Shown: one piece after another, positions 1 through 9,034 of the stretch
Layout of the letters: each line of letters starts with the position of its first letter
How positions within the stretch are numbered: position 1 is the stretch's first letter
DNA from: Staphylococcus edaphicus
GTDB taxonomy: Bacteria; Bacillota; Bacilli; Staphylococcales; Staphylococcaceae
Reading direction: 5' to 3'
NCBI RefSeq assembly: GCF_002614725.1
Contig: NZ_MRZN01000001.1
Span: 211,846-275,845 of the forward strand
Length of the DNA: 64,000 nucleotides
Translations under genes and position numbers: made by a program
Notes under the pieces: generated by a model
What the model was told of the DNA's origin: nothing
The model's input: only the letters and a program-made list of their open reading frames with translations
Databases searched by the model: none

Positions 1-92
1 GAAAGTATGGTTCTCAAGATCAAGAAACGCTTGAAAAAGATGAATTCATTTGGAACTTAGTTGATGAAATAAGATTGAAAAAACAAAGATAA
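1..92 (+). CDS. thrS: Threonyl-tRNA synthetase, C-terminal end (partial)
   Basis: Only the last 29 codons and the stop are inside the window; the first two bases finish a codon that lies outside. The peptide ends EFIWNLVDEIRLKKQR. I recognise this as the end of the anticodon-binding domain of staphylococcal ThrRS, which charges tRNA-Thr in the cytoplasm. Its position just upstream of lysP and infC fits the usual staphylococcal order. The identification rests on a short tail and on context, so another synthetase-like tail is possible but less likely. Confidence 0.8.
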   Translation, partial: KYGSQDQETLEKDEFIWNLVDEIRLKKQR

Positions 93-94
93 TC

Positions 95-123
95 TTGAAA
101 GTCTTCTTAAAATCGTGTATATT
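95..123 (+). promoter_or_regulatory. Sigma-A promoter of the lysine riboswitch-lysP unit
   Basis: TTGAAA at 95-100 and TATATT at 118-123 are separated by 17 bases. Transcription would start near 130, just before the riboswitch. The promoter directly follows the thrS stop codon. Confidence 0.6.
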
Positions 124-159
124 ACTGGTTAGTGAGTAATTAAAATAAAATTAAATTTG

Positions 160-382
160 AGTTAGAGGTTGCGTTTTCAAAGAGTAGTGATTCAGAAGCC
201 ATCTGGGGCGTATGTTGGATACACGAAAGGTGAAAATGCCGAAGCTTGTATTGGCCATTTACAGTACAGGTTGGGACAGTTGCCGAAAGGAGCTGGACTG
301 TCACATATGTGATGTGCTACCTATATAAATGCTATTATTAAAATGGTTGCATATCTAATGGGTATGCAACCATTTTGTTTTG
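160..382 (+). promoter_or_regulatory. Lysine riboswitch (L box) with terminator
   Basis: The leader carries L-box hallmarks: AGAGGTTGCG near 164-173, GAAAGGTGAAAATGCCGAAG near 226-245, a second GCCGAAAGGAGC block near 283-294, and a closing GTGCTACCT near 315-322 that can pair with the 5' end. A strong hairpin (AATGGTTGCATA with TATGCAACCATT, about 340-377) and a T-rich tail follow. Known family logic: lysine binding stabilises the aptamer and favours the terminator, switching off the gene downstream. The gene downstream is a LysP-type permease, which fits. Confidence 0.9.
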
Positions 383-538
383 GTTAAATGATTATAAAAT
401 ATACAGTAACGGAATAGAACTAAAATTTAGCGCAATGTGTTTGTATTTCTAAACATGTACCTAAGTGTTGTTAACTGTATACGTATTATATTAATCATAT
501 AGAACGTTGGCCTCTAAATTTAAAGAAAGGAAGCTTCT

Positions 539-2029
539 ATGGGAAATCAAGAGGAACAAAATAATGGAGTTAAAAGGGGACTGAAAGATCGTCATATATC
601 CATGATTGCTATCGGGGGATGTATAGGGACTGGATTATTTATGACCTCTGGTGGTGCGATTCACGATGCTGGAGCACTTGGTGCACTATTAGCATACGCA
701 ATTATCGGAGCGATGGTCTTTTTCCTTATGACATCATTAGGTGAGATGGCGACATATTTACCTGTATCAGGATCTTTCAGCACGTATGCGACACGTTTTG
801 TTGATCCGTCATTAGGTTTTGCTTTGGGGTGGAACTATTGGTTTAACTGGGTTATCACGGTTGCAGCTGATGTTACGATAGCTGCGCAAGTTATTCAATA
901 TTGGACACCGCTTACTGGGATACCGGCTTGGAGTTGGAGTTGTCTATTCTTAATTATTATCTTTGGACTTAATGCTTTATCTGTTAGAGTGTACGGAGAA
1001 AGTGAATATTGGTTTGCGTTAATTAAGGTTGTCACAGTAATTATTTTCATTGCAATTGGCCTGTTAACCATACTTGGTATTATGGGAGGAGAATTTGTAG
1101 GATTTGAAACATTTACTAAAGGCGGAGGTCCTATTCTAGGCGATGGTCTAGGTGGTAGTTTACTAACAATTTTAGGTGTGTTCTTAGTAGCAGGTTTCTC
1201 ATTCCAAGGTACTGAGTTAATAGGTATTACGGCTGGTGAATCTGAAAATCCAGAACGAGCAGTACCAAAAGCGATTAAACAAGTATTTTGGAGAATATTA
1301 ATCTTTTATATACTTGCTATCTTCGTTATTGGCATGCTTATTCCGTATGATAGTTCTGCGCTTATGGGCGGTGGAGATGATATTTCTACTTCGCCATTTA
1401 CATTAGTATTTCAAAATGCAGGGTTGGCGTTCGCAGCTTCATTTATGAATGCAGTCATCTTAACATCCGTACTATCAGCAGGAAACTCAGGTATGTACGC
1501 ATCAACAAGAATGCTGTATTCAATGAGTAAAGATAAACTTGCTTATCCACTATTTGGTAAAACAAATAAAAATGGTGTGCCGTATGTTTCGTTAATTGTT
1601 ACAGCGCTAATTGTGATCGCAATATTTGTATTACAACACTTGAGTGGTGACGCATATGAGTATATTGTTGCTGCAAGTGGTATGACTGGTTTCATAGCAT
1701 GGGTAGGTATTGCTGTGAGTCACTTTAGATTTAGAAAAGCGTTTGACAAACAGAATTATGATAAATCAAAATTAAAATATAAAGCGAAATTGTTCCCATT
1801 CGGACCAATATTCGCCGGAGTGTTGTGCGTGCTTGTAATCATTGGTCAAGATGTTGATTTTATTAAGACAGGGAACTTTGATTTGAATCGATTTGTAATC
1901 ACATATATGGGTATTCCAGTATTCTTGGCGTTCTTCATATACCATAAAGTGCGTTATAAAACTAAAATCGTTCCATTAGAACAAGTTGATTTACGCCAAG
2001 ATGTTGATATGGAAGAAATAAACAAATAA
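539..2029 (+). CDS. lysP: Lysine-specific permease, APC superfamily
   Basis: The protein is a 496-residue amino acid:proton symporter of the cytoplasmic membrane with about twelve hydrophobic segments. The amino-acid-permease signature lies near residues 18-38 (RHISMIAIGGCIGTGLFM), and a GESENPERAVPKAI loop lies near residue 230, typical of the LysP/GabP/AnsP branch. The start is ATG with GAAAGGAAG at 525-533. The lysine riboswitch upstream makes lysine the likely substrate; the protein alone would only say basic or general amino acid permease. There is no clear intrinsic terminator before the infC promoter. Confidence 0.92.
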   Translation: MGNQEEQNNGVKRGLKDRHISMIAIGGCIGTGLFMTSGGAIHDAGALGALLAYAIIGAMVFFLMTSLGEMATYLPVSGSFSTYATRFVDPSLGFALGWNYWFNWVITVAADVTIAAQVIQYWTPLTGIPAWSWSCLFLIIIFGLNALSVRVYGESEYWFALIKVVTVIIFIAIGLLTILGIMGGEFVGFETFTKGGGPILGDGLGGSLLTILGVFLVAGFSFQGTELIGITAGESENPERAVPKAIKQVFWRILIFYILAIFVIGMLIPYDSSALMGGGDDISTSPFTLVFQNAGLAFAASFMNAVILTSVLSAGNSGMYASTRMLYSMSKDKLAYPLFGKTNKNGVPYVSLIVTALIVIAIFVLQHLSGDAYEYIVAASGMTGFIAWVGIAVSHFRFRKAFDKQNYDKSKLKYKAKLFPFGPIFAGVLCVLVIIGQDVDFIKTGNFDLNRFVITYMGIPVFLAFFIYHKVRYKTKIVPLEQVDLRQDVDMEEINK

Positions 2030-2040
2030 TAAAAAAGTGG

Positions 2041-2069
2041 TTGACTTGTCTACGTATTATTGATAAGAT
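2041..2069 (+). promoter_or_regulatory. Promoter of the infC-rpmI-rplT operon
   Basis: TTGACT at 2041-2046 and TAAGAT at 2064-2069 lie 17 bases apart, with a TG at 2061-2062 giving an extended -10. The predicted start is near 2076, at the 5' edge of the leader. Confidence 0.7.
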
Positions 2070-2075
2070 AGGTAA

Positions 2076-2240
2076 CGTTGAATACGAAACGAACCAAGAA
2101 GAAGCTCCCGCTTCTCACCTGTTGCGACGCTGAAGGCAGTTGGCAGGTCTTATATATACATGGCATTGTCATGTGTAGAGAAGAGCGGGTATATTGTATA
2201 CTCGCTCTTTTTGCTTGGGATAATTTCGTAAAAATCTTGG
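2076..2240 (+). promoter_or_regulatory. L20-type autoregulatory leader with attenuator
   Basis: A structured untranslated leader of about 165 bases precedes infC. It ends in an intrinsic terminator at 2181-2213 (AAGAGCGGGTATA pairing with TATACTCGCTCTT, then TTTTTG). In Firmicutes the infC-rpmI-rplT leader is bound by ribosomal protein L20, which promotes premature termination when L20 is in excess. The position and the terminator match that system. I did not fold the L20-binding pseudoknot. Confidence 0.8.
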
Positions 2241-2251
2241 AGGTGTCAACC

Positions 2252-2770
2252 ATAGCAAAAGATCAAACTCAAGTTAACGAAAAGATTCGTGCAAAAGAAC
2301 TACGCTTAATCGGTCAAGACGGAGAACAAATTGGTGTTAAAACTAAAAATGAAGCTCTAGAAATGGCAGAGCGTGTAGGTTTAGATGTAGTCATCATGGC
2401 TCCGAATGCTAAACCACCTGTTGCTAGAATTATGGATTACGGTAAATACAAATTCGAACAACAGAAAAAAGAAAAAGAAATGAAAAAGAAACAGAAAACA
2501 ATTAACCTTAAAGAAATTCGTTTAAGTCCGACAATTGAGGAACATGATTTCCAAACAAAATTGAAAAATGGACGTAAATTCTTGGAAAAAGGTGACAAAT
2601 GTAAAGTTTCAATCCGTTTTAGAGGTCGTGCGATTACGCATAAAGAAATTGGTCAACGTGTATTAGAAAAATTTGCAGAAGAATGCAAAGATATCGCTAC
2701 TATTGAGCAAAGACCTAAAATGGATGGACGTCAAATGTTCATCATGTTAAGTCCAATTAACGAAAAATAA
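2252..2770 (+). CDS. infC: Translation initiation factor IF-3
   Basis: IF-3 binds the 30S subunit and checks start-codon selection. The N-domain ([19 protein letters not shown]), the linker rich in K and E ([14 protein letters not shown]) and the C-domain ([11 protein letters not shown] near the end) are all present. I place the start at ATA 2252: GGAGGT at 2239-2244 is 7 bases upstream, giving 172 residues beginning I/M-A-K-D-Q. The in-frame GTG at 2243, often annotated as the start, overlaps the Shine-Dalgarno itself and is unlikely to be used. A rare start codon is typical of infC, where IF-3 represses its own translation. It is first in an operon with rpmI and rplT. Confidence 0.93.
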   Translation: MAKDQTQVNEKIRAKELRLIGQDGEQIGVKTKNEALEMAERVGLDVVIMAPNAKPPVARIMDYGKYKFEQQKKEKEMKKKQKTINLKEIRLSPTIEEHDFQTKLKNGRKFLEKGDKCKVSIRFRGRAITHKEIGQRVLEKFAEECKDIATIEQRPKMDGRQMFIMLSPINEK

Positions 2771-2798
2771 TAACTGATATTACAGGAGGAAATGAATC

Positions 2799-2999
2799 AT
2801 GCCTAAAATGAAAACACACCGTGGAGCAGCTAAACGTGTTAAAAGAACTGGTTCAGGTAAATTAAAACGTTCTAGAGCTTTCACATCTCACTTATTTGCA
2901 AACAAGAGTACTAAACAAAAACGTAAATTACGTAAAGCATCATTAGTAAGCAAATCAGATATGAAACGTGTAAAACAACTATTAGCTTATAAAAAATAA
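2799..2999 (+). CDS. rpmI: 50S ribosomal protein L35
   Basis: This 66-residue, very basic protein begins [20 protein letters not shown], the signature of L35. It follows infC by 28 bases with an AGGAGGAA ribosome site, and precedes rplT, the invariant Firmicute order. It is a component of the large subunit and is controlled with the operon through the L20 leader. Confidence 0.98.
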   Translation: MPKMKTHRGAAKRVKRTGSGKLKRSRAFTSHLFANKSTKQKRKLRKASLVSKSDMKRVKQLLAYKK

Positions 3000-3060
3000 T
3001 TAATGCTATACCAACAACAAGGTTCATTATGGTTGAACATATTTAGAGGAGGAATTTATT

Positions 3061-3417
3061 ATGCCACGAGTTAAAGGTGGAACAGTAACAAGAGCGCGTC
3101 GTAAAAAGACGATTAAATTAGCTAAAGGTTACTTCGGTTCAAAACGTACATTATATAAAGTAGCAAAACAACAAGTTATGAAATCAGGTCAATATGCATT
3201 CCGTGACCGTCGTCAAAGAAAACGTGATTTCCGTAAATTGTGGATTACACGTATCAATGCAGCAGCTCGTCAACATGACATGAGCTATTCTAGATTAATG
3301 AATGGTTTGAAAAAAGCTGAAATTGATATCAACCGTAAAATGCTTTCTGAAATTGCTATTTCAGACGAAAAAGCTTTCGGTGAATTAGTGGCTAAAGCTA
3401 AAGACGCTTTAAAATAA
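3061..3417 (+). CDS. rplT: 50S ribosomal protein L20
   Basis: This 118-residue basic protein begins [23 protein letters not shown] and has the usual family length. L20 binds 23S rRNA early in large-subunit assembly and in Firmicutes also represses its own operon through the leader upstream of infC. The ribosome site is AGAGGAGGAA. It is the last gene of the operon; a strong terminator follows 10 bases after the stop. Confidence 0.98.
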   Translation: MPRVKGGTVTRARRKKTIKLAKGYFGSKRTLYKVAKQQVMKSGQYAFRDRRQRKRDFRKLWITRINAAARQHDMSYSRLMNGLKKAEIDINRKMLSEIAISDEKAFGELVAKAKDALK

Positions 3418-3425
3418 TAATCAAG

Positions 3426-3462
3426 TAAAGAGATGTACAATTGTGTACATCTCTTTTATTTT
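3426..3462 (+). terminator. Terminator of infC-rpmI-rplT
   Basis: AAGAGATGTACA and TGTACATCTCTT form a near-perfect hairpin followed by TTATTTTTA. Confidence 0.9.
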
Positions 3463-3618
3463 TACTTGACTTTAATGCACAAAAATACATAGAAACTTCG
3501 GGTTATTTGGATTGATGAAGGACTATTACAAAATGGTGAGCCAACTTAGAATAATCATTTTGATAAATAACTTTCATTTGATAAAATAATTAAGAAGTCA
3601 TATTTTAAGGAGAACCTA

Positions 3619-4230
3619 ATGTCTAAATTTGATGAAATGATTACGGTAGTTCCAAGAACGATTTTATTTGATAATGAAAAAAACAGATTCAACGGTTTCT
3701 TAGATAAAAACACTACAAAAGGTCAAGCTATTTTTGACACACTAGGAAAGTACGACGTGAAGCGACGCGGTGATATGGAAGAAGATCCATCGTATAAACA
3801 ATTAATTTCATATTGTATTTTAGAAAATGAACATGATGAAATTTTAGTTTATGAACGCTTATCGGGTGGCGGTGAGTCTCGTTTACATGGCCAATCATCA
3901 ATTGGTGTTGGTGGCCATATGAATGATGTTAAAGGCGCCGAATCTATAAACGAGGTCTTGAGAGTCAATGCACAAAGAGAATTAGAAGAAGAAGTGGGTT
4001 TATCTGATAGCAAGTCACAGAATTTAGCTTATATAGGTTTTATAAACGATGATAACAATGAGGTCGGAGAAGTTCACCTCGGTGTTGTATTTAAAATTAA
4101 TGTAAATAGCAACGATGTTGAATCTAAGGAAACAGATACATTAAGAATTAAATGGGTAGATCAGAGTAAAATTGATAACTATGATGAATTTGAATCATGG
4201 AGTGCATTAATATTACAAGCTAAACAATAG
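3619..4230 (+). CDS. Nudix hydrolase family protein
   Basis: This 203-residue cytosolic protein contains an intact Nudix box at residues 106-128: G106, E112, then R120-E-L-E-E-E-V-G-L128, matching GX5EX7REUXEEXGU. The glutamates should bind Mg2+ and the enzyme should hydrolyse a nucleoside diphosphate linked to another group. The substrate cannot be read from the sequence. About 95 residues precede the box, longer than in minimal MutT enzymes. AAGGAGA lies upstream of the ATG, and the next gene starts 11 bases after the stop, so the two are probably co-transcribed. Confidence 0.82.
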   Translation: MSKFDEMITVVPRTILFDNEKNRFNGFLDKNTTKGQAIFDTLGKYDVKRRGDMEEDPSYKQLISYCILENEHDEILVYERLSGGGESRLHGQSSIGVGGHMNDVKGAESINEVLRVNAQRELEEEVGLSDSKSQNLAYIGFINDDNNEVGEVHLGVVFKINVNSNDVESKETDTLRIKWVDQSKIDNYDEFESWSALILQAKQ

Positions 4231-4241
4231 GGGTGTAAAAG

Positions 4242-5165
4242 ATGTCAGATATCATTCCTTTTCCACGATCAAAAGATAAATTGAGAAGAGAAATCAAGCA
4301 ATCATTTAATAACAATGATTTAGATGAAATGTATCAGCTTGTAGAACGCTTTGAAGAACAATTTGAATTAGATGAACAAATGGCGTTACTAAAATGTGCA
4401 ATGCTATATAAGATGCAACATTTTCTTGAATTGCGTGAAGAAGCTATTATTTTACTTAAGCAAGGCACAACAAAGTATGATGACTTGATGGTGTATTATG
4501 TGAAAAGTTTAAACGGTCTCGGTCAATATTTTGAAGTAGTGGAAGTAATCAACCAAATTATTGAAGAAGTCAATAATCATAGGACGAGAATGGAATTATT
4601 TCCAATCAAAGAGCATGCATTGAGCCAAATTGATAAACATAATGAACATGCTACACATATGCTTCAGAATTTTGACACTATTTCACTGCGTGATCAAATC
4701 AATACCATTTTAACGCTAATTGATTTTAACCAGTTTCGATATCAAAGTACTGTTGTAAATATTATAGATAATGTAAAACTCGCGGATAATGTGTTAAGTA
4801 TCATGCTTGAATACTTAAGATTCGCAGAATACGATCAAGTGTTGGATATTCAAAAGTTCGATTATAATATGGAAGTCATACCAAATCATCTGCCTGGCTT
4901 AGAACATACGTTATTTAAATTAACAATCATTCCAAAGGTAATTGAATGTATTGAAGAAGATGCTGCCCAAATAATCGAAGAAGCCCTACATCTAATGAAT
5001 AATCACGCAATTTTATTATACCCATTAGACATAGAGAGAATTGCAGATAACAATGCTTGGATTGAAGCATATACTAATTATTTTAAATCAATGCTAGGTT
5101 TAGAAATTTTAGATGAATCAAATGATGTAATTAAATTTATTACATCATTTGATAGAATCGAATAA
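4242..5165 (+). CDS. TPR-like helical repeat protein, function unknown
   Basis: The 307-residue protein is acidic, has no signal peptide or membrane segment, and looks almost wholly alpha-helical. Paired helices such as ELREEAIILLKQGTTKYDDL and GQYFEVVEVINQIIEEV suggest TPR-type scaffold repeats. I recognise it only as a conserved staphylococcal protein found between the rplT and tig genes. It is likely co-transcribed with the Nudix gene 11 bases upstream. No catalytic motif is visible, so a role in protein-protein contacts is an inference from fold type. Confidence 0.7.
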   Translation: MSDIIPFPRSKDKLRREIKQSFNNNDLDEMYQLVERFEEQFELDEQMALLKCAMLYKMQHFLELREEAIILLKQGTTKYDDLMVYYVKSLNGLGQYFEVVEVINQIIEEVNNHRTRMELFPIKEHALSQIDKHNEHATHMLQNFDTISLRDQINTILTLIDFNQFRYQSTVVNIIDNVKLADNVLSIMLEYLRFAEYDQVLDIQKFDYNMEVIPNHLPGLEHTLFKLTIIPKVIECIEEDAAQIIEEALHLMNNHAILLYPLDIERIADNNAWIEAYTNYFKSMLGLEILDESNDVIKFITSFDRIE

Positions 5166-5264
5166 TTAATCGTCAATGAATTGGGTAATGATTAAAAGTA
5201 GTACGACTATTTTTCAAATAATGTTAAAATTTTACAAGAAAATAAAGCGATATAAGCACAGGGT

Positions 5265-5293
5265 TTGTGTAGGACATAGTCGTGTGCTATAAT
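5265..5293 (+). promoter_or_regulatory. Promoter of tig
   Basis: TTGTGT at 5265-5270 and TATAAT at 5288-5293 are spaced by 17 bases, with an extended TGC just before the -10. Confidence 0.75.
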
Positions 5294-5340
5294 AGTGAAG
5301 TTGAAAAAATAAAATAGGATAATCATGGAGGTTTTTATAC

Positions 5341-6651
5341 ATGACAGCAACTTGGGAAAAAAAGGAAGGTAACGAAGGCGTATTAAGCGTTACAGTTCCA
5401 GCAGAAAAAGTAGACAAAGCAATTGATCAAGCTTTCAAAAAAGTGGTGAAACAAATAAACGTACCAGGCTTCCGTAAAGGGAAAGTACCTCGTCCGATTT
5501 TTGAACAACGCTTTGGCGTAGAAGCATTATATCAAGATGCAGTTGATATCTTATTACCAGAAGCATATGGTGAGGCTATTGACGAAACTGGCATTAAACC
5601 AGTTGATCAACCTGAAATTAATGTAACATCAATTGAAAAAGGTAGTGAAATGACATTTGAAGCAAATGTTGTTGTAGAACCAGAAGTTCAATTAGGTGAT
5701 TACAAAGGTTTAGAAGTTGAAAAACAAGATGTCGAGTTAACTGATGAAGAAATACAAGAATCAATTGATCATCAATTAGGTCACTTAGCTGAAATGGTGG
5801 TTAAAGAAGATGGCGCTATTGAAAATGGCGACACAGTTAACATCGATTTTGATGGCTATGTAGATGGAGAACAATTTGAAGGTGGCCAAGCTGAAGGCTA
5901 TGATCTTGAAATTGGTTCAGGTTCATTTATTCCAGGATTCGAAGAGCAATTAGTAGGAGTTAAAACTGGTGAAGAGAAAGATGTTAACGTAACTTTCCCA
6001 GAAGAATATCATGCTGAAGAATTAGCTGGTAAAGAAGCTACTTTTAAAACAAAAGTTAATGAAATTAAATATAAAGACGTTCCAGAATTGACAGATGAAA
6101 TAGCTAACGAATTAGATTCAGAAGCAAACACTGTTGATGAGTACAAAGAAAACTTGCGTAAACGTTTAACTGAACAAAAAGAAACAGATGCTGAAAACAA
6201 TCAAAAAGAAGAAACAATTAACAAAGCAGCAAACAACGCTTCAATTGATGTTCCTGAGGCAATGATTAACACTGAATTAGATCGCATGGTTCAAGAATTT
6301 GGACAACGTATGCAACAACAAGGACTTAACTTAGAAACTTATTTCCAAATTTCAGGTCAAGATGAGTCACAATTAAGAGAACAAATGAAAGATGATGCAG
6401 AAGAACGTGTTAAAACAAACTTAACATTAACTGCTATTGCTGATGCAGAAGAAATCGAAGTTTCAGATGCGGATATTGATAAAGAATTAGAAAAAATGAG
6501 TGAACAATTTAATATTTCAGTAGAAGATATTAAACAAACACTAGGTAATACGGATATTGTTAAAAATGATGTGCGTATCCAAAAAGTAATTGATTTATTA
6601 GTTGATGAAGCTAAATTAGTAGAACCATCTAAAGATGACTCAGAAGCGTAA
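5341..6651 (+). CDS. tig: Trigger factor, ribosome-bound chaperone and prolyl isomerase
   Basis: This 436-residue protein binds nascent chains at the ribosome exit tunnel. The ribosome-docking motif GFRKGK is at residues 43-48. The FKBP-type isomerase domain spans roughly 160-245 ([20 protein letters not shown], then [13 protein letters not shown]), and the C-terminal arms form the cradle. The length is normal for the family. GGAGG lies at about 5327-5331, upstream of the ATG. It is transcribed from its own extended -10 promoter and ends at a hairpin before clpX. Confidence 0.97.
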   Translation: MTATWEKKEGNEGVLSVTVPAEKVDKAIDQAFKKVVKQINVPGFRKGKVPRPIFEQRFGVEALYQDAVDILLPEAYGEAIDETGIKPVDQPEINVTSIEKGSEMTFEANVVVEPEVQLGDYKGLEVEKQDVELTDEEIQESIDHQLGHLAEMVVKEDGAIENGDTVNIDFDGYVDGEQFEGGQAEGYDLEIGSGSFIPGFEEQLVGVKTGEEKDVNVTFPEEYHAEELAGKEATFKTKVNEIKYKDVPELTDEIANELDSEANTVDEYKENLRKRLTEQKETDAENNQKEETINKAANNASIDVPEAMINTELDRMVQEFGQRMQQQGLNLETYFQISGQDESQLREQMKDDAEERVKTNLTLTAIADAEEIEVSDADIDKELEKMSEQFNISVEDIKQTLGNTDIVKNDVRIQKVIDLLVDEAKLVEPSKDDSEA

Positions 6652-6714
6652 CTAAATATCATTAGAGCAAATTGCTTTGTGACTTATATGTTAGTCGTTT
6701 AATATAGTAAATCA

Positions 6715-6757
6715 GTAGCAGATGCATTCAAACAATGTGTCTGCTACACTATTTTGT
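6715..6757 (+). terminator. Terminator after tig
   Basis: GTAGCAGA and TCTGCTAC form a stem at 6715-6747, followed by ACTATTTTGTG, a rather weak T-rich tail. Confidence 0.65.
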
Positions 6758-6782
6758 GCAAATAACTTGTTAAAGCTGCAAG

Positions 6783-6811
6783 TTGCATATTAAAATACTA
6801 TCTAGTATAGT
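6783..6811 (+). promoter_or_regulatory. Promoter of clpX
   Basis: TTGCAT at 6783-6788 and TATAGT at 6806-6811 are separated by exactly 17 bases. The start would be near 6818, about 20 bases before the clpX ATG. Confidence 0.65.
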
Positions 6812-6837
6812 CTTTAGGGAATAGGGGTGTAAATAGA

Positions 6838-8100
6838 ATGTTCAAATTCAATGAAGATGAAGAAAATTTAAAATGTTCTTTCTGTGGTAAAGATCAAGAT
6901 CAAGTTAAAAAATTGGTTGCAGGAAGTGGCGTGTATATTTGTAATGAGTGTATTGAGCTATGCTCAGAAATTGTTGAGGAAGAATTAGCTCAGTCAGAAC
7001 CTGAAGGTTTAACTGAATTACCAACACCTAAAGAAATTATGGACAAGTTAAATGATTATGTCATTGGACAAGAAAAAGCTAAAAAATCTTTAGCTGTTGC
7101 TGTCTATAATCACTATAAACGTGTTCAACAATTAGGCCCTAACGAAGATGAAGTTGAATTACAAAAAAGTAATGTCGCTTTAATAGGTCCAACTGGTAGT
7201 GGTAAAACACTTTTAGCACAAACATTAGCTAGAACATTGAACGTACCGTTTGCTATCGCGGATGCAACAAGTTTAACAGAAGCAGGTTATGTTGGCGATG
7301 ACGTTGAAAATATATTATTACGTTTAATTCAAGCTGCAGATTTTGATATAGATAAAGCCGAAAAAGGTATTATTTATGTCGATGAAATTGATAAAATTGC
7401 GAGAAAATCAGAAAACACATCTATTACACGTGATGTGTCTGGTGAAGGTGTACAACAAGCACTGCTTAAAATTTTAGAAGGTACAACTGCAAGTGTTCCG
7501 CCTCAAGGTGGGCGTAAGCACCCAAACCAAGAGTTAATACAAATTGACACTACAAATATTTTATTTGTACTTGGTGGTGCGTTTGATGGTATTGATGAAG
7601 TCATTAAACGTAGACTAGGTGAGAAAGTAATTGGTTTCTCAAGTAGTGAAGCATCTAAATATGATGAAGATGCAATTCTTGAACAAATTAGACCAGAAGA
7701 TTTACAATCTTATGGTCTAATCCCAGAATTTATTGGACGTGTACCAATTGTAGCTAACCTAGAAACACTGGATGTAGATGCTTTGAAAAACATCTTAACA
7801 CAACCTAAAAATGCTTTAGTTAAACAATATACAAAAATGCTTGAGCTTGATGATGTTACTTTAGAATTCACAGATGAAGCATTATCAGCAATTAGTAATA
7901 AAGCAATTGAACGTAAAACGGGTGCCCGTGGTTTACGCTCTATTATTGAAGAAGCATTGATTGATATTATGTATGATGTTCCATCTTCAGATGGTGTTGT
8001 TAAAGTAGTGATTACTGAAGAAACAATCAATGAGGAAAAAGAACCGGAACTATACGATAAAGATGGAAATCTTGTTAATAAAGAACAGACATCTGCTTAA
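6838..8100 (+). CDS. clpX: ATP-dependent Clp protease ATP-binding subunit ClpX
   Basis: ClpX is the AAA+ unfoldase that feeds substrates into ClpP. The N-terminal zinc domain has C13, C16, C35 and C38. Walker A (GPTGSGKT) is at residues 117-124 and Walker B is in [10 protein letters not shown]. The IGF loop that docks on ClpP is present in EKVIGFSS, and the RGL sensor segment in [13 protein letters not shown]. Length of 420 residues is standard. The start is supported by TAGGGGTG a short distance upstream. It is monocistronic, with its own promoter and a strong terminator. Confidence 0.98.
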   Translation: MFKFNEDEENLKCSFCGKDQDQVKKLVAGSGVYICNECIELCSEIVEEELAQSEPEGLTELPTPKEIMDKLNDYVIGQEKAKKSLAVAVYNHYKRVQQLGPNEDEVELQKSNVALIGPTGSGKTLLAQTLARTLNVPFAIADATSLTEAGYVGDDVENILLRLIQAADFDIDKAEKGIIYVDEIDKIARKSENTSITRDVSGEGVQQALLKILEGTTASVPPQGGRKHPNQELIQIDTTNILFVLGGAFDGIDEVIKRRLGEKVIGFSSSEASKYDEDAILEQIRPEDLQSYGLIPEFIGRVPIVANLETLDVDALKNILTQPKNALVKQYTKMLELDDVTLEFTDEALSAISNKAIERKTGARGLRSIIEEALIDIMYDVPSSDGVVKVVITEETINEEKEPELYDKDGNLVNKEQTSA

Positions 8101-8120
8101 TTAAATATTTTAGTGATGTT

Positions 8121-8182
8121 ATGAGAGTGGGATTTAGCAATCAAAGTTAATTTTTGATTACGGTCTTACTCTCATTTTTTTA
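8121..8182 (+). terminator. Terminator after clpX
   Basis: ATGAGAGT pairs with ACTCTCAT at the base of a hairpin with an inner ATCAAA/TTTGAT stem, followed by seven T residues. Confidence 0.85.
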
Positions 8183-8274
8183 TGGGACATTTGTTATTTC
8201 ATTAAAATACATATTCATTTGAGAATTTGTGTAATATAATAAAGCAACAAGCTTAAAAGAAAAGAGGGTGAATA

Positions 8275-8862
8275 ATGAAAGTTAATCCTAATGAAATAGA
8301 ATTATTAATCAGTGCTGTGAAACCAGAACAGTATCCAGAAACAGGTTTAAGTGAAGTAGGCTTAAGTGGCAGGTCAAATGTGGGCAAATCTACATTTATT
8401 AATAGTATGATAGGTAGAAAAAATATGGCGCGAACTTCACAACAACCTGGGAAGACACAAACACTTAATTTTTATAATATAGATAATCAACTTGTATTTG
8501 TAGACGTACCAGGATATGGCTATGCTAAAGTTAGCAAAAAGCAACGAGAAGCATTTGGCAAAATGATTGAAAAATATATCTCTCAAAGAGAAGAATTAAA
8601 ATTAGTCATTCAACTCGTTGATTTAAGACATAATCCAACAGAAGACGATATCCTGATGTATAATTACTTGAAATACTTTGAAATTCCAACTTTTGTAGTT
8701 GCAACCAAGGAAGATAAAATTGCAAAAGGAAAAGTACAAAAACATTTAGCTAATATTCAACAAAAATTAGAAATGGAACCTGAGGATGAAATTATAAGTT
8801 ATTCTTCAATCAAAAATAATAATCAACAGCAAGTTTGGAATATTATTGAAAAGTATTTGTAA
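8275..8862 (+). CDS. ysxC: Ribosome biogenesis GTP-binding protein YsxC/EngB
   Basis: This 195-residue GTPase is needed for 50S assembly in Gram-positive bacteria. G1 is GRSNVGKST starting at G32, G3 is DVPGYG, and G4 is TKED, in the order expected for the TrmE-Era-EngA-YihA group. GAGGGTG precedes the ATG. It lies between clpX and hemA with no visible terminator after it, but hemA has its own promoter. Confidence 0.96.
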   Translation: MKVNPNEIELLISAVKPEQYPETGLSEVGLSGRSNVGKSTFINSMIGRKNMARTSQQPGKTQTLNFYNIDNQLVFVDVPGYGYAKVSKKQREAFGKMIEKYISQREELKLVIQLVDLRHNPTEDDILMYNYLKYFEIPTFVVATKEDKIAKGKVQKHLANIQQKLEMEPEDEIISYSSIKNNNQQQVWNIIEKYL

Positions 8863-8972
8863 TGATTATAAAGTGATGCCAATTTATAGTTACATATAAC
8901 CGTGATATAAATATAATTATGACAACAATTTGACTGTAGATTATAATTCTTCTAATTTACAAAGCAATTTAC

Positions 8973-9000
8973 TTAACGTTGGCAATAAATGTGTTATAAT
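8973..9000 (+). promoter_or_regulatory. Promoter of the hem operon
   Basis: TGTTATAAT forms an extended -10 at 8992-9000, with a weaker -35 candidate (TTAACG) at 8973-8978, 16 bases upstream. GGAGGG lies ahead of the hemA ATG. Confidence 0.6.
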
Positions 9001-9034
9001 TTACGTATTGTATTATGTATGGAGGGCGTTATAA

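Noticed and set aside
2050..2253. Reverse-strand ORF across the infC leader, and a forward ORF extending infC upstream to 2078
   Set aside because: Both are open frames through a structured RNA leader and its terminator, with no ribosome site. The IF-3 homology begins at 2252.
7710..8030. 106-codon reverse ORF inside clpX
   Set aside because: It is antisense to the conserved AAA+ C-domain, serine-rich as expected from a shadow frame, and lacks a ribosome site.
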